This document shows, one piece after another, positions 1 through 8,839 of a stretch of DNA of 64,000 nt. Under the pieces are notes generated by a model. That model was not told where the DNA came from and did not search any database. It saw only the letters and a list, made by a program, of their open reading frames with translations. Within the stretch, counting starts at the first letter, position 1. Every line of letters starts with the position of its first letter. Origin of the DNA: Candidatus Magnetomicrobium cryptolimnococcus (lineage in GTDB: Bacteria > Nitrospirota > Thermodesulfovibrionia > Thermodesulfovibrionales > Magnetobacteriaceae); the NCBI GenBank assembly GCA_018606805.1, contig JAGYWI010000004.1, forward strand, positions 1 to 64,000, in the 5' to 3' direction. A program made the translations under genes and the position numbers.

Positions 1-120
1 GTGGATATTTCTTGTAATTTATCTTCACATACCTGCACTGATATTACCCGTTCATTTATTGTAATATTTATCCAATTGTCTATCTTTAATTTTTTGGCTA
101 AGTCCAACACACACTTACAA

Positions 121-366
121 CGGATGTTGGCTAAATTTCAAAAAAAAGACAATACAACCCCTTAATTTTTAATCATTTTTTAAAAATAGTAGTGTCTACA
201 TTAAAATTATCCTTATTAATTAAACACTTACCGTAATAATAGTTTAAAAAAATCTATTCAAAAAAGTCAAATAGTAGTGTCTACCTAAAATCATTTTAAA
301 ATGGTATAAAGTATTGATTTATATAGATTATTTTAAAAATCATATAAAATTATTAGCCAACATCCG
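121..366. repeat. 14-bp inverted repeat pair enclosing direct repeats
   Basis: CGGATGTTGGCTAA at 121-134 is the exact reverse complement of TTAGCCAACATCCG at 353-366. The arms enclose about 220 bases of A+T-rich sequence containing two copies of a 15-mer. This could be a decayed miniature mobile element or a protein-binding region. No transposase is visible. Confidence 0.55.
185..284. repeat. Two direct copies of a 15-mer
   Basis: AATAGTAGTGTCTAC occurs at 185-199 and again at 270-284, a spacing of 85 bases. Both copies sit inside the inverted pair of 121-366. Confidence 0.6.
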
Positions 367-441
367 CTAAAATCATAAAAAATAGTATAAGGTATTGATT
401 TATATAGATTATTTTAAAATTTATACAAAATTATTAACCAA
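303..441. repeat. Direct repeat of 58 bp with 81-bp period
   Basis: Positions 303-360 and 384-441 are close copies that share the core GTATTGATTTATATAGATTA followed by TTTTAAAA and a TTATTA(G/A)CCAA end. The first copy ends inside the right arm of the 14-bp inverted repeat. The function is unknown. Confidence 0.6.
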
Positions 442-590
442 AACCAATTATAAAACACAGATATTGGAGCATTGTCCATTAGTTCATTTTTACTGTTTTA
501 AATTTCTTCTCTAACTAAAAAAGAAAACATTGACTCTATAGGTAACACACCTACACCTTTTAAAACTCTCTGTCTATCAGATGAAAACCA

Positions 591-1226
591 TCATAAACTT
601 CTTAATCTGTCTATTTCTTCTTTAATATCGGTTATCACTTCAGTATTATATATTTTCTTTTTATTTCCCTCTTTAACAGAAGTAATATAAAAAACCTTGC
701 CACCAAAATTTTTTGAAAAATCTGTGTGAGTCTTTTCTTGCAAAGAACGCTCTATAAATATATTAGGTATATGTGATACTTCAGTTATAGGTTTTATTTG
801 AAGCCCTATATATTTATTATTTATTTCTACATAAAAATCAACATTATATAAACGATCCCATTCATCAGGGGCAGGTTCAATTTTTACATTTAATTCTTTT
901 TCTAATTGGCCATAAATAGTAGTTATTTCAGTTGTATAACCATCATATGTTCTATTAATTACCATATCAAACATATAATCTATACAATCTATCTCTGTTA
1001 TTTTTTCAACTTCAGAGACTATCACCTCTGTAATCTTTATATATAACTTTCTCCCTAATTCTTCTATATCCTCTTTTGATTTAACATTTTTAAAATAGTA
1101 TTCAGCCCATTCTTCTTTATTTTTCGGAGTACACCTCCTAATCGCCTCAGATACAGCACCCACATTTCGTTTGAAATTAAGTTGAAATCTATTCATAACA
1201 CTATTTAATATCCATTCTTTAGCCAT
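591..1226 (-). CDS. MjaI-family type II restriction endonuclease
   Basis: The 211-residue protein looks like the MjaI family of type II restriction endonucleases (family prototype cuts CTAG). The N-terminal segment with NRFQLNFKRNVGAVSEAIR and the following KNKEEWAEYYF are the most recognisable parts. The ATG start follows an AAGGAT-like site and overlaps the end of the upstream methyltransferase gene by 8 bases, so the two are probably translationally coupled. The product would cut unmethylated DNA in the cytoplasm. I cannot place catalytic residues with certainty. Family assignment is by recognition, and CTAG specificity is inferred. Confidence 0.8.
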   Translation of the reverse strand: MAKEWILNSVMNRFQLNFKRNVGAVSEAIRRCTPKNKEEWAEYYFKNVKSKEDIEELGRKLYIKITEVIVSEVEKITEIDCIDYMFDMVINRTYDGYTTEITTIYGQLEKELNVKIEPAPDEWDRLYNVDFYVEINNKYIGLQIKPITEVSHIPNIFIERSLQEKTHTDFSKNFGGKVFYITSVKEGNKKKIYNTEVITDIKEEIDRLRSL

Positions 1227-2514
1227 AAGTACTATCCTTTTTAAGGTTTATATAAGTCAAAAATCTAGCTTTGTGCTTGTAATTTATAGACACCTCCACA
1301 TCAACAAGAGCGTTTTTTATAAGATGAGCATTAATGAATGTCCTATTTTTCAAATACAAATAACATAATAAATTATTTTTCTCATCATATTTATTTTCAT
1401 CAAATTTCACAAAAACTTTTTTCCCACGCACTGTATCAGTAAGATATTTAATAGCCGCTTCTTTTTTATCTTGCTTTTCACGTATACCTATTAAGCGAAT
1501 ATTGACATTATCATTTAAAACTAATAGTTCTGGAGATATTATATCTATTACGGTGTAAAGTACTTCTCTTTTTGAATTACTATCAATTTTTGAACCATAG
1601 GTTAAGATTTTTGGGTCAATATTTTTATCTATCCTTACAGTATCCCTAAAAATATAGGGCAGCTTGCTTATTCTATCCTGAAAATTAATATTAAACTTAT
1701 CCTGCATTATAATATTATAATTTCTTTCTAATAACGGATTTTCAGCTAATTTTGACTCAATTATAGGTATAAAATCCTTATTTATCTCATAACCAAGAGA
1801 GTGTCTGTTAAGGTTTTTAGCTACTAAACTAGTAGTACCACTTCCAAGAAATGGATCAAGTACGGTATCACCAACAAAACTAAACATCTTTATTAACCTT
1901 CTTGGTAGTTCTTCAGGAAACATAGCAAGATGTTTACCTTGCCGCTGGCCGGGGAAATTCCAGTGTCCATAAAAATATAGATTCCATTCCTCTTTAGTAA
2001 GCTTTGATAACTCTTTTATATCCTTGGATACCGCTGGAGGATTACCCGGCTTTTTAAATATTAGTATGAACTCATAATCTATTTTAAGCATACCATTTCT
2101 TGGGTAGGGATAAGAGCCCATGATGCTAGCCCCACCGCTTGTATTACATGTGGTAACCTTTTGCCAAATAATCGCACCTATATAGTCTAAGCCTATTGCT
2201 TCACAAAATTTTATTATCTCCGTCCTAATAGGTATAACCTTATATCTCCCATAATACGTAGAACGAGCAAACTGATCACCAACATTAATACATAATCTAC
2301 AGCCATCATATAAAACCCTAAAACACTCAGCCCACACCAAATTCAAATTATTAATATACTCTTCATATGAATCGTTGTAGCCAATCTGATTTTTATCCCC
2401 ATAATCTTTCAACTGCCAGTAGGGAGGCGAGGTTATAATTAAATGGACAGTTTCATCGGGCACTTCAAGCATATATCTTGAATCCCCTATTATTACCCTA
2501 TGTGAAGTGTTCAC
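1219..2514 (-). CDS. Site-specific DNA methyltransferase (N4-cytosine type) with SNase-like C-terminal domain
   Basis: The N-terminal two thirds form an amino-methyltransferase: TSPPYW is catalytic motif IV of the N4-cytosine/N6-adenine class, and DPFLGSGTTSLVAKN is the S-adenosylmethionine motif I, placed after it (beta-class order). The last ~90 residues resemble a staphylococcal-nuclease fold (NIRLIGI, then KKVFVKF, then LLCYLYLKNRTFINAHLI). Two of three catalytic residues expected for SNase appear changed (Glu43 to Gln, Arg87 to Asn), so the tail may only bind nucleic acid. I chose the GTG at 2514, just past the lpxI stop; a TTG at 2541 would overlap lpxI. It pairs with the endonuclease gene downstream and protects host sites. 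Confidence 0.85.
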   Translation of the reverse strand: MNTSHRVIIGDSRYMLEVPDETVHLIITSPPYWQLKDYGDKNQIGYNDSYEEYINNLNLVWAECFRVLYDGCRLCINVGDQFARSTYYGRYKVIPIRTEIIKFCEAIGLDYIGAIIWQKVTTCNTSGGASIMGSYPYPRNGMLKIDYEFILIFKKPGNPPAVSKDIKELSKLTKEEWNLYFYGHWNFPGQRQGKHLAMFPEELPRRLIKMFSFVGDTVLDPFLGSGTTSLVAKNLNRHSLGYEINKDFIPIIESKLAENPLLERNYNIIMQDKFNINFQDRISKLPYIFRDTVRIDKNIDPKILTYGSKIDSNSKREVLYTVIDIISPELLVLNDNVNIRLIGIREKQDKKEAAIKYLTDTVRGKKVFVKFDENKYDEKNNLLCYLYLKNRTFINAHLIKNALVDVEVSINYKHKARFLTYINLKKDSTYG

Positions 2515-2522
2515 GTTAAAAC

Positions 2523-3341
2523 CTATATAGAAACCCCACAAATAGTTATCTTTGCGGCATTTGCTTCTTGTATAATTCTATCTTTTTGCACAAGCAAGGT
2601 ATTTTCTGCCTCTACGGCTAAAACGCGTGCCCCTACTTCTTTCATAACATAGATTGTATCTAAACCAACAACAGGAAAATCAAATCTCTTATCCTGTTGT
2701 GGTTTACTCACCTTAACAACAATAGCCCCACCTCCGGCAAGCTGACCACCACGTCTTATCGCCTGGTCTGTCCCCTCTATCGCCTCAATAGCCATAACCG
2801 CCTTTCTCTTAACAACCACCGTCTGCCCTATATCAAGCCTACCCATTTCCTTCGCTATCCTATAACCATACTCTATGTCCATCTTTTCATGCTCGGCAAG
2901 CCCTTTTTTCGTAATTGTGCCGGCAGGGGCTAATATTTTACTAGTAAAATCAGTCACTTCACGCACTCGCATCCCTTCTTCTTGAATCAAGCTGATAAAG
3001 GCATTCATTATTGTATCATCATTTCTATTAATCAAGCGAAGGAGCACTGACACCGCCTTAAAATCCGGCCGCACGCTACCAACCGTATAAAGCAATGTCT
3101 TAGGCACCTTACCACCAAGTACTACATCAGTAACACCAGCCTTTTTTAATGCCTTCAATATATGACCAACCTTACCAACGTTTATCTCTTGAAAATCATC
3201 TGCTAACTCTTTTAATAACCCATCCACCGCTATTGGCAAAAGCCCTATGACAAACACCTCATACCCTTGCGCCTTAGCCTCCTGAATAATTATCCGTGGA
3301 AGGCCTCCCATGCCAGCTAAAAGTCCAAGCTTTCCGCTCAT
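2523..3341 (-). CDS. lpxI: UDP-2,3-diacylglucosamine pyrophosphatase LpxI
   Basis: LpxI (formerly DUF1009) hydrolyses UDP-2,3-diacylglucosamine to 2,3-diacylglucosamine 1-phosphate in lipid A synthesis and replaces LpxH in many bacteria. The 272-residue length is typical. The N-terminal GLLAGMGGLP, the GTDQAIRRGGQLAGGGAIVVK block and KPQQDKRFDFPVVGLDTI are family landmarks. The start overlaps the lpxA stop by 4 bases, indicating coupling within the bamA-to-lpxI operon. The lpxB gene that often follows is absent; a restriction-modification pair follows instead. Confidence 0.93.
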   Translation of the reverse strand: MSGKLGLLAGMGGLPRIIIQEAKAQGYEVFVIGLLPIAVDGLLKELADDFQEINVGKVGHILKALKKAGVTDVVLGGKVPKTLLYTVGSVRPDFKAVSVLLRLINRNDDTIMNAFISLIQEEGMRVREVTDFTSKILAPAGTITKKGLAEHEKMDIEYGYRIAKEMGRLDIGQTVVVKRKAVMAIEAIEGTDQAIRRGGQLAGGGAIVVKVSKPQQDKRFDFPVVGLDTIYVMKEVGARVLAVEAENTLLVQKDRIIQEANAAKITICGVSI

Positions 3342-4123
3342 AGCTTTCTGGTAATACCCCTTTTATTATGTACTAAAAAGTTAATCAACTTAGAAACATG
3401 CTCAGACGGCGGCAACTCATTTTCTATTTTAGTAATTGCCTCCTTAAGGGTTAGCTTATCACGAAAGATTATCTTATATGCGTTTTTCAGATTACGTATA
3501 TCTTCCTCATTAAAGCCATGTCGTCTAAGCCCTATAACGTTTGGGCCGTATAGTCTAGCCCTTGGTCCTGAGGCTATCATATAAGGTGGAATATCTTGTC
3601 CAATCCCGCTAAAGCCACCAACCATAGAATATGCCCCTAGACGTGTAAATTGGTGAACGGCAACCAGTCCACCTATAATCACATGGTCTTCTATCACAAC
3701 ATGCCCTGCCAACGTAGCTACATTTGCCATTACATTATGACTACCAAGTTTACAATCATGTGCTATGTGCACGTATGCCATTATGTAGTTATCATCGCCT
3801 ACTTCTGTAATACCATCCCCACTAATAGAAGCCCTATGAATTGTTGTATATTCACGGATGATGTTTTTATTACCGATTTTAACCTTAGTTTCACGCCAAT
3901 CATATTTTAAATCCTGCGGTGGTAACCCTACACTTGCAAATGGATATATTGTACAATCCTCACCAATTTCAGTATTACTTTCAATGATAATATTGGAAAT
4001 CAGTCGTGTACCGCTTTTGATTTTAACCCCACTGTGTATTATACAATATGGTCCAACTGAAACGTTTTCGCCAAGCTCAACCCCATCCTCTATAATTGCC
4101 GTATTATGTATGGACGTTTCCAT
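3338..4123 (-). CDS. lpxA: UDP-N-acetylglucosamine O-acyltransferase LpxA
   Basis: Catalyses the first step of lipid A synthesis, moving a 3-hydroxyacyl chain from ACP to UDP-GlcNAc. The 261-residue protein starts with left-handed beta-helix hexapeptide repeats. The catalytic His is in YVHIAHDCKLG (His122, equivalent to E. coli His125), and the C-terminal helical part contains GPNVIGLRRHGF, a typical LpxA segment. It lies 6 bases after fabZ and overlaps lpxI, in the usual fabZ-lpxA order. Confidence 0.95.
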   Translation of the reverse strand: METSIHNTAIIEDGVELGENVSVGPYCIIHSGVKIKSGTRLISNIIIESNTEIGEDCTIYPFASVGLPPQDLKYDWRETKVKIGNKNIIREYTTIHRASISGDGITEVGDDNYIMAYVHIAHDCKLGSHNVMANVATLAGHVVIEDHVIIGGLVAVHQFTRLGAYSMVGGFSGIGQDIPPYMIASGPRARLYGPNVIGLRRHGFNEEDIRNLKNAYKIIFRDKLTLKEAITKIENELPPSEHVSKLINFLVHNKRGITRKL

Positions 4124-4129
4124 CTCCCC

Positions 4130-4564
4130 CTATAACTCCTTCTTCTCAGTAACCATTGCAGTAAACTCTGCCTCTGACACCACAGCACCGTCCACAGAGG
4201 CCTTTCCTGAAAACTTCCACACATTACCGCGCTTGTGCAACACCTTAACTTCAATCAACAGCTGATCCCCAGGCACCACCGGCTTCCTAAACTTAGCCTT
4301 TTCTATACTCATAAACAAAACCGTATTACCTTTCATGCCAGATTGAAAAGCCAAAATCCCTGACACCTGTGCTATCGCCTCTATAATCATAACCCCCGGC
4401 ATCACTGGATTACCGGGGAAATGGCCTTGAAAAAACGGCTCATTCATCGTTACATTCTTAATCCCCTTTGCACTTTCACTATCAATCAACTCCACTATCC
4501 TATCTACCATCAAAAAAGGGTATCTGTGAGGCAGAATATTCAATATTCCAACCGTATCAAGCAT
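4130..4564 (-). CDS. fabZ: 3-hydroxyacyl-[ACP] dehydratase FabZ
   Basis: Dehydrates 3-hydroxyacyl-ACP in fatty acid elongation and competes with LpxA/LpxD for that substrate, which explains its place in the lpx operon. The 144-residue hot-dog protein has LPHRYPFLMVDRI at the N-terminus and the catalytic GHFPGNPVMPGVMIIEA with His48 and Glu62. It is preceded by lpxD with a short spacer and followed closely by lpxA. Confidence 0.96.
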   Translation of the reverse strand: MLDTVGILNILPHRYPFLMVDRIVELIDSESAKGIKNVTMNEPFFQGHFPGNPVMPGVMIIEAIAQVSGILAFQSGMKGNTVLFMSIEKAKFRKPVVPGDQLLIEVKVLHKRGNVWKFSGKASVDGAVVSEAEFTAMVTEKKEL

Positions 4565-4620
4565 CTATCATAACCTCCAGAATTTATTTACACACCTGCA
4601 AAACTTAAAAAAAAAACACT

Positions 4621-5679
4621 CTACAAACTGTCAGGCTTTTTATCTTTTAATTCATTCAATCTGCCTTCAAGTTCTTCAATCTTTTTGCTAAGCTCAGGCA
4701 GGCGATAAAAATAAGCAAGTGCCCTCTTATGTTTTATATGGTGCACAGCGGGTGAGCCAAAGTACACCCCCTTGGCAACATTTCCCATAACACCGGACTG
4801 AGCACCTACAATAGTGCCAGATTCTATTTTCGTATGGTCTGCAACACCAGTCTGACCAGCAAGTATAACACCATCGCCTACTTCCGAGCTGCCGGCTATA
4901 CCAGTTTGTGCTACAATTATCGTATGAGCACCTATTTTTACATTGTGCGCTATTTGCACAAGATTATCTATCTTTGTGCCATAACCTATAACTGTTTTCC
5001 CAGTAGTCGCCCTGTCTATGGTTACACCTGCACCTATTTCTACATTATCGGCTACTTCCACCGTGCCAACATGCGGAATTTTAATATGGGCACTGCCGTC
5101 AAATTCATACTTAAAACCATCCGCACCTATTACCGAATTTGCATGGATAATTACTTTATTACCAATACTTACATTTTCACGCACAGTAACATTAGGATAA
5201 ATAATACAATCTGCACCTATTTTAGTATTACTACCTACATATACCCCAGGGTGTATTATAGTTCTATCAGCAATACTCGCTCCTGCGCATATATAGACAT
5301 TTGGATATATCGTAACATCCTTGCCAAGTGACACATCTTCCTCAACATAGGCGCCTTCCATAATGCCCTTTGGTACGTACGGCTTATTATGAAACACATC
5401 AAGGAGTTTACCAAAGGCTAGCAGTGGATTTTTAACTATAACCTGACTTTTCCCTTCCAATTCTATCGCTTTTGGTTCTATCGCTTTTGGTTCTATCTCC
5501 TTAGACACTAAAAAAGCCACTGCCCGTGTTTTAAGCAACAACGCAATATGTTTAGGACTACTAAGGTAAGTAATCTCATCCTCTTTAGCGTCTTCAATAC
5601 CAGCTACACCATTTATCAACACCTGAGCATTACCTACAACATAACCACCAACCAGTTCAGCTATTTCTCTTAAGAGCAT
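4621..5679 (-). CDS. lpxD: UDP-3-O-acylglucosamine N-acyltransferase LpxD
   Basis: Adds the second 3-hydroxyacyl chain in lipid A synthesis. The 352-residue protein has an N-terminal uridine-binding domain (about 1-105), a long left-handed beta-helix of hexapeptide repeats (about 110-320) containing the active-site region NLVQIAHNVKIG, and a C-terminal helix (LPELSKKIEELEGRL). An in-frame 15-bp tandem duplication in the N-terminal domain gives IEPKAIEPKAIE, which is unusual. The start is 4 bases after the skp stop. Confidence 0.95.
   Translation of the reverse strand: MLLREIAELVGGYVVGNAQVLINGVAGIEDAKEDEITYLSSPKHIALLLKTRAVAFLVSKEIEPKAIEPKAIELEGKSQVIVKNPLLAFGKLLDVFHNKPYVPKGIMEGAYVEEDVSLGKDVTIYPNVYICAGASIADRTIIHPGVYVGSNTKIGADCIIYPNVTVRENVSIGNKVIIHANSVIGADGFKYEFDGSAHIKIPHVGTVEVADNVEIGAGVTIDRATTGKTVIGYGTKIDNLVQIAHNVKIGAHTIIVAQTGIAGSSEVGDGVILAGQTGVADHTKIESGTIVGAQSGVMGNVAKGVYFGSPAVHHIKHKRALAYFYRLPELSKKIEELEGRLNELKDKKPDSL
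5461..5497. repeat. 15-bp tandem duplication inside lpxD
   Basis: TTCTATCGCTTTTGG is repeated exactly at 5461-5475 and 5476-5490, followed by a partial third copy. It adds five residues in frame to LpxD between the N-terminal domain strands. Confidence 0.8.
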
Positions 5680-5683
5680 ATTT

Positions 5684-6199
5684 TTAATTGCCAGAGTTGA
5701 CCTTTTTGATAACCTTATCCGTCAAATCTACCTTATCACTTGCATAAAGGAGCATACCGCTTTCCAGTATATAAGTGTATCCCTCATCTTTAGCTATTGC
5801 CGTTATAATATCCTTAATTTCAGTCAATATGCCACTTGTAAGCTCTGTCTCCTTTTTCCTAACTTCCTCCTGAGCATCAGAAGCCACACGCCTAAAGTCA
5901 CTAACTAACTTCCTTAAATCATCCTCTTCCGTTTTTTTAGCGCTATCTGAAAGGGCAGTAGCCTTTTTCTTTAACGTATCACGTTTACCTTCTATTTCCT
6001 TTGTCTTGCTATCTATAGATGACTGCTTGGACTTTATAAACTGTTCAAGATCAGCCTTTGCCCGCTTACCCTTAGTTGATTCATTTAGTACCTTCTGTAC
6101 ATCCACAAAACCTATCTTTAGGTCCTCACTTTCTGCCCTGCTAAAGCTAAATGCAAATAACACTGCAAAGGCTGCTACAAATACTATTAACTTTTTCAT
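5684..6199 (-). CDS. skp: OmpH/Skp-family periplasmic chaperone
   Basis: A periplasmic holdase that escorts unfolded outer-membrane proteins to BamA. The first ~22 residues are a signal peptide (MKKLIVFVAAFAVLFAFSFSRA). The mature part begins with LKIGFVDVQKVLNES, the Skp/OmpH hallmark, and continues as a long lysine-rich coiled coil with a C-terminal return strand (EGYTYILESGMLLYA). The 171-residue length fits the family. It lies between bamA and lpxD, the standard arrangement. Confidence 0.9.
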   Translation of the reverse strand: MKKLIVFVAAFAVLFAFSFSRAESEDLKIGFVDVQKVLNESTKGKRAKADLEQFIKSKQSSIDSKTKEIEGKRDTLKKKATALSDSAKKTEEDDLRKLVSDFRRVASDAQEEVRKKETELTSGILTEIKDIITAIAKDEGYTYILESGMLLYASDKVDLTDKVIKKVNSGN

Positions 6200-6274
6200 T
6201 ACTTCCTCCTTACAACTACTTTACTTTTTTATATGTTTTTCTTAATTATGCACAACACATAGGCGCATTTTTAT

Positions 6275-8536
6275 CTAAAACAGGCTACCAAATGAAAATT
6301 CAAACCTGCCCTGCGATTCATCATCATCCCCTTTGTTTAATAAGTAGCCATAGTAGATACGAATTGGACCAAAGGGCGAAATCCACGAAAGTCCAGGGCC
6401 AGTCGTATATTTAAAATCAGTAGCATCCTCAATATCGTCAAAAGAGTGTCCCATATCAACAAACCATATTCCCTTTAACTTAACCTCTGGAAATATTGGA
6501 AACGTAAAATCATTGTTAAAAATCAACTCCTTCATACCACCAATCCTAGTCCCTTCCTCATCAACAGGTCCAGCGTTACCAAAACCAAACCCCCTCACCG
6601 TCCCCAAGCCACCGACGTAAAATCTCTCATACACAGGATATTTCCTACCAAAAAGCGGCGTTGCATACCCTACCCTTCCCCGTATACTATACGTTGTATT
6701 CCAAATAACCGGAAACACCCATAATGAGTCAAGCTCCGTCTTAAAGAAATAATTATCACCACCAATACCGGCATAAGTAAAGTTCAACGAATTACGAGAC
6801 CCCTTTTGCGGGTCTATATAGTTATCTCTCGAATCCCTCGTTATCGTCGGCGTTATAGCACTTGTTACAGCCGTACCTATCTGGTCCTTTAAAAGGCTCG
6901 AAGCCGTATCATCTACGTCGGATACTGTAACTCGCTCTAACTTATACATAATACCGGTAGACCAATCGCTTCTAAAGCGCTTTGTCAATGATGTGGCAAA
7001 ACCAGTAGCCCTTTTCTTATATTCTATATATTCCTTTTCCAAACGATACACACTTGAAGAAAAACTTAATGGTTTATCAAAAAGCCATGGTTTCATGTAA
7101 TCAATTTCAAACAAAGAAGTCTCACCACCAATTTCAGCACTGACTTTTAAATATTCACCAGAACCAAAGAGGTTTTGCTGCGTAAGAGAGACCATCCCTA
7201 AAAGCTTATCAACCGAACTATATCCACCACCAATGCTTATATAACCGGTAGATTTCTCCTTTACCTTTATATCAAGGTCTACCTTGTCTGAGTTTGGATC
7301 AGGCTTAGGACTTACAGTTACATCTTCAAAAAACTGCAAATTATTTATCTTTTCGTAGCTTCTCTTAATTTTAGAGCTATCATACTTTTCCCCTTCATCT
7401 ATTACTATCTCTCGACGAATAACCTTGTCTTTTGTCTTAGTATTACCAGTAATTTCTATACGTCCGATATGGTATATTTTTCCTTCCTCTACATTAAGGG
7501 CAAGCTTAACCGTATCAGTCCCCTGCACTGGTTCAAAATCCGGCGTTACCGACACTGTTGCATAACCCCTTTCAGAATAATACTTATTAATACCATCAAT
7601 ACTCTGTGTTAAGAGCTTTTTACTAAAGATGTCCCCTGCCTTCACCTTCAAAAAAGGCAGCAACTCACTTTCAGGAAACGCCGAATAACCCTCAAGCCGT
7701 ATGTCTGCAACTTTAAATTGCTTGCCCTCCATCACAGTAAAAGTAACCTCAAGCCCTTTTTTGTCTTTCATCAATGTGATATCCGGCTCACTTACTTTAA
7801 TATTGATGAAGCCGTTGTCAAGATATAAATCCTGAATTTTTTGAATATCCTGCTCTATATCCTCACGCTTAACATACCCTGAGCCGGTTATAAACGAATA
7901 AAACCGCCATTTAGCAGTATTGATAGCACCTTTTATCTTACTATCTGAAAGGTTTTCATTACCATTGATATTAACCTTCTTGATCTTTATCTTACTACCT
8001 TCGGTAATTTTAAAAGTCAAGCTAACCTGTCCTTCCTTTACCTGCCTAATGATGGGAAAAACCTGCGCTTCATAGTAACCACTTTTTTCATAGTAGTCTT
8101 TTAGCTTTTGCACATTATCTTGAACAAGCGTAGTATCAGCAATAGCCCCCCTTGAAATGGTTAACTGCTCTTTTAACTTGTCCTCCTCTACCTTATCATT
8201 GCCATAAAATATGATGTCAGCAACAGTAGGTTTTTCCTGTAAAACATAGGTAAGCTTGAGTCCTCCCTCAAAAAAATCTGTTTCCACTTTTACGTTATCA
8301 AAATACCCCATATCGTAAATGTCTTTTATATCTTTGGAGATTTTCTCCCTAGAAAGCGGTTCATTAATCTTTTGAGAAATCTTAGACCTAATAGCCCCCT
8401 CTTCTATGCGCTTAAGACCTCTTACTTCTATTACGTTAACTAATGGTTCTTGGGAATAAACACCTTGAGGAATAATTAAAACCAAAAAAAGGAAAACATA
8501 TAATAGATACTGTCCTAACAGTTGACTTCTTCTCAT
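6275..8536 (-). CDS. bamA: Outer membrane assembly factor BamA
   Basis: Core of the machine that inserts beta-barrel proteins in the outer membrane. The 753-residue precursor has a signal peptide ending near VYSQEP, five POTRA domains (about 30-350, the first starting VNVIEVRGLKRIEEGAIRSK) and a 16-strand barrel. The conserved loop-6 motif is GLGTVRGFGFG, and the chain ends in Phe (FEFSFGSLF), the usual C-terminal signal. It is the first gene of the minus-strand bamA-skp-lpxD-fabZ-lpxA-lpxI unit, with an AAGGTAACAAC site before its ATG. Confidence 0.95.
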   Translation of the reverse strand: MRRSQLLGQYLLYVFLFLVLIIPQGVYSQEPLVNVIEVRGLKRIEEGAIRSKISQKINEPLSREKISKDIKDIYDMGYFDNVKVETDFFEGGLKLTYVLQEKPTVADIIFYGNDKVEEDKLKEQLTISRGAIADTTLVQDNVQKLKDYYEKSGYYEAQVFPIIRQVKEGQVSLTFKITEGSKIKIKKVNINGNENLSDSKIKGAINTAKWRFYSFITGSGYVKREDIEQDIQKIQDLYLDNGFINIKVSEPDITLMKDKKGLEVTFTVMEGKQFKVADIRLEGYSAFPESELLPFLKVKAGDIFSKKLLTQSIDGINKYYSERGYATVSVTPDFEPVQGTDTVKLALNVEEGKIYHIGRIEITGNTKTKDKVIRREIVIDEGEKYDSSKIKRSYEKINNLQFFEDVTVSPKPDPNSDKVDLDIKVKEKSTGYISIGGGYSSVDKLLGMVSLTQQNLFGSGEYLKVSAEIGGETSLFEIDYMKPWLFDKPLSFSSSVYRLEKEYIEYKKRATGFATSLTKRFRSDWSTGIMYKLERVTVSDVDDTASSLLKDQIGTAVTSAITPTITRDSRDNYIDPQKGSRNSLNFTYAGIGGDNYFFKTELDSLWVFPVIWNTTYSIRGRVGYATPLFGRKYPVYERFYVGGLGTVRGFGFGNAGPVDEEGTRIGGMKELIFNNDFTFPIFPEVKLKGIWFVDMGHSFDDIEDATDFKYTTGPGLSWISPFGPIRIYYGYLLNKGDDDESQGRFEFSFGSLF

Positions 8537-8642
8537 GTTGTTACCTTCTTATATTAGAAATTATCAAATTTATGAAGTACTATAATATAATTTTTTCTTT
8601 TATCATGTAAATAAAAAAAAAAGAAAAAAAGAAAAAAAGATT

Positions 8643-8755
8643 GCGGGGGAAAAACCTTTTAGATAAAAGGTGCGTAGGCGCACTCCCCACCCCCGCTCTC
8701 CTATTTCCTTAACTTAATGGCGTTATCCCCCCGCACCCTTTTCCTAAAACTTTTA
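8643..8755. repeat. Dispersed palindromic repeat, unit A plus reversed piece of unit B
   Basis: Positions 8643-8700 hold a GC-rich unit (CGGGGGAAAAACC, then AAAAGGTGCGTAGGCGCACTCCC, ending in CCCCGC) that recurs near 30703-30764 and, reversed, near 31086-31160. Positions 8731-8755 resemble the reverse of a second unit (CCTAAAACTTTT). The unit lies between the divergent bamA and glgP genes. Confidence 0.7.
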
Positions 8756-8757
8756 TA

Positions 8758-8787
8758 TTGACATGCTTTTTACAAACATGGTTAGAT
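8758..8787 (+). promoter_or_regulatory. Possible promoter of glgP
   Basis: A perfect TTGACA at 8758-8763 is followed after 18 bases by TTAGAT (8782-8787), a weak -10. It lies about 50 bases before the chosen glgP start and after the palindromic repeat. Confidence 0.3.
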
Positions 8788-8839
8788 ATTTACTCATCAT
8801 AATAAATTAACTTAATAATTATTGAAGGAGAGGAAGACA

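Larger units (their letters stand above)
1..590. other. A+T-rich gene-free stretch with repeats
   Basis: No convincing gene lies here. The stretch is very rich in A and T and holds a 14-bp inverted pair, a repeated 15-mer and an approximately 80-bp imperfect direct repeat, listed separately. A short minus-strand reading frame is open from about position 110 to the window edge. It could be the start of a gene lying outside, but it has no ribosome-binding site and I do not recognise it. The region lies downstream of the restriction gene. Confidence 0.6.

Noticed and set aside
1-110. Minus-strand open frame running off the left edge
   Set aside because: It is open for about 36 codons but has no ribosome-binding site, starts only with GTG, and resembles no family I know. 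It may be the edge of a real gene, but support is too thin.
1219-3600. Loss of CTAG sites expected from the restriction system
   Set aside because: CTAG is present several times, for example near 1829, 2125 and 2939. So no strong depletion is seen in this window, and the exact target is not proven.
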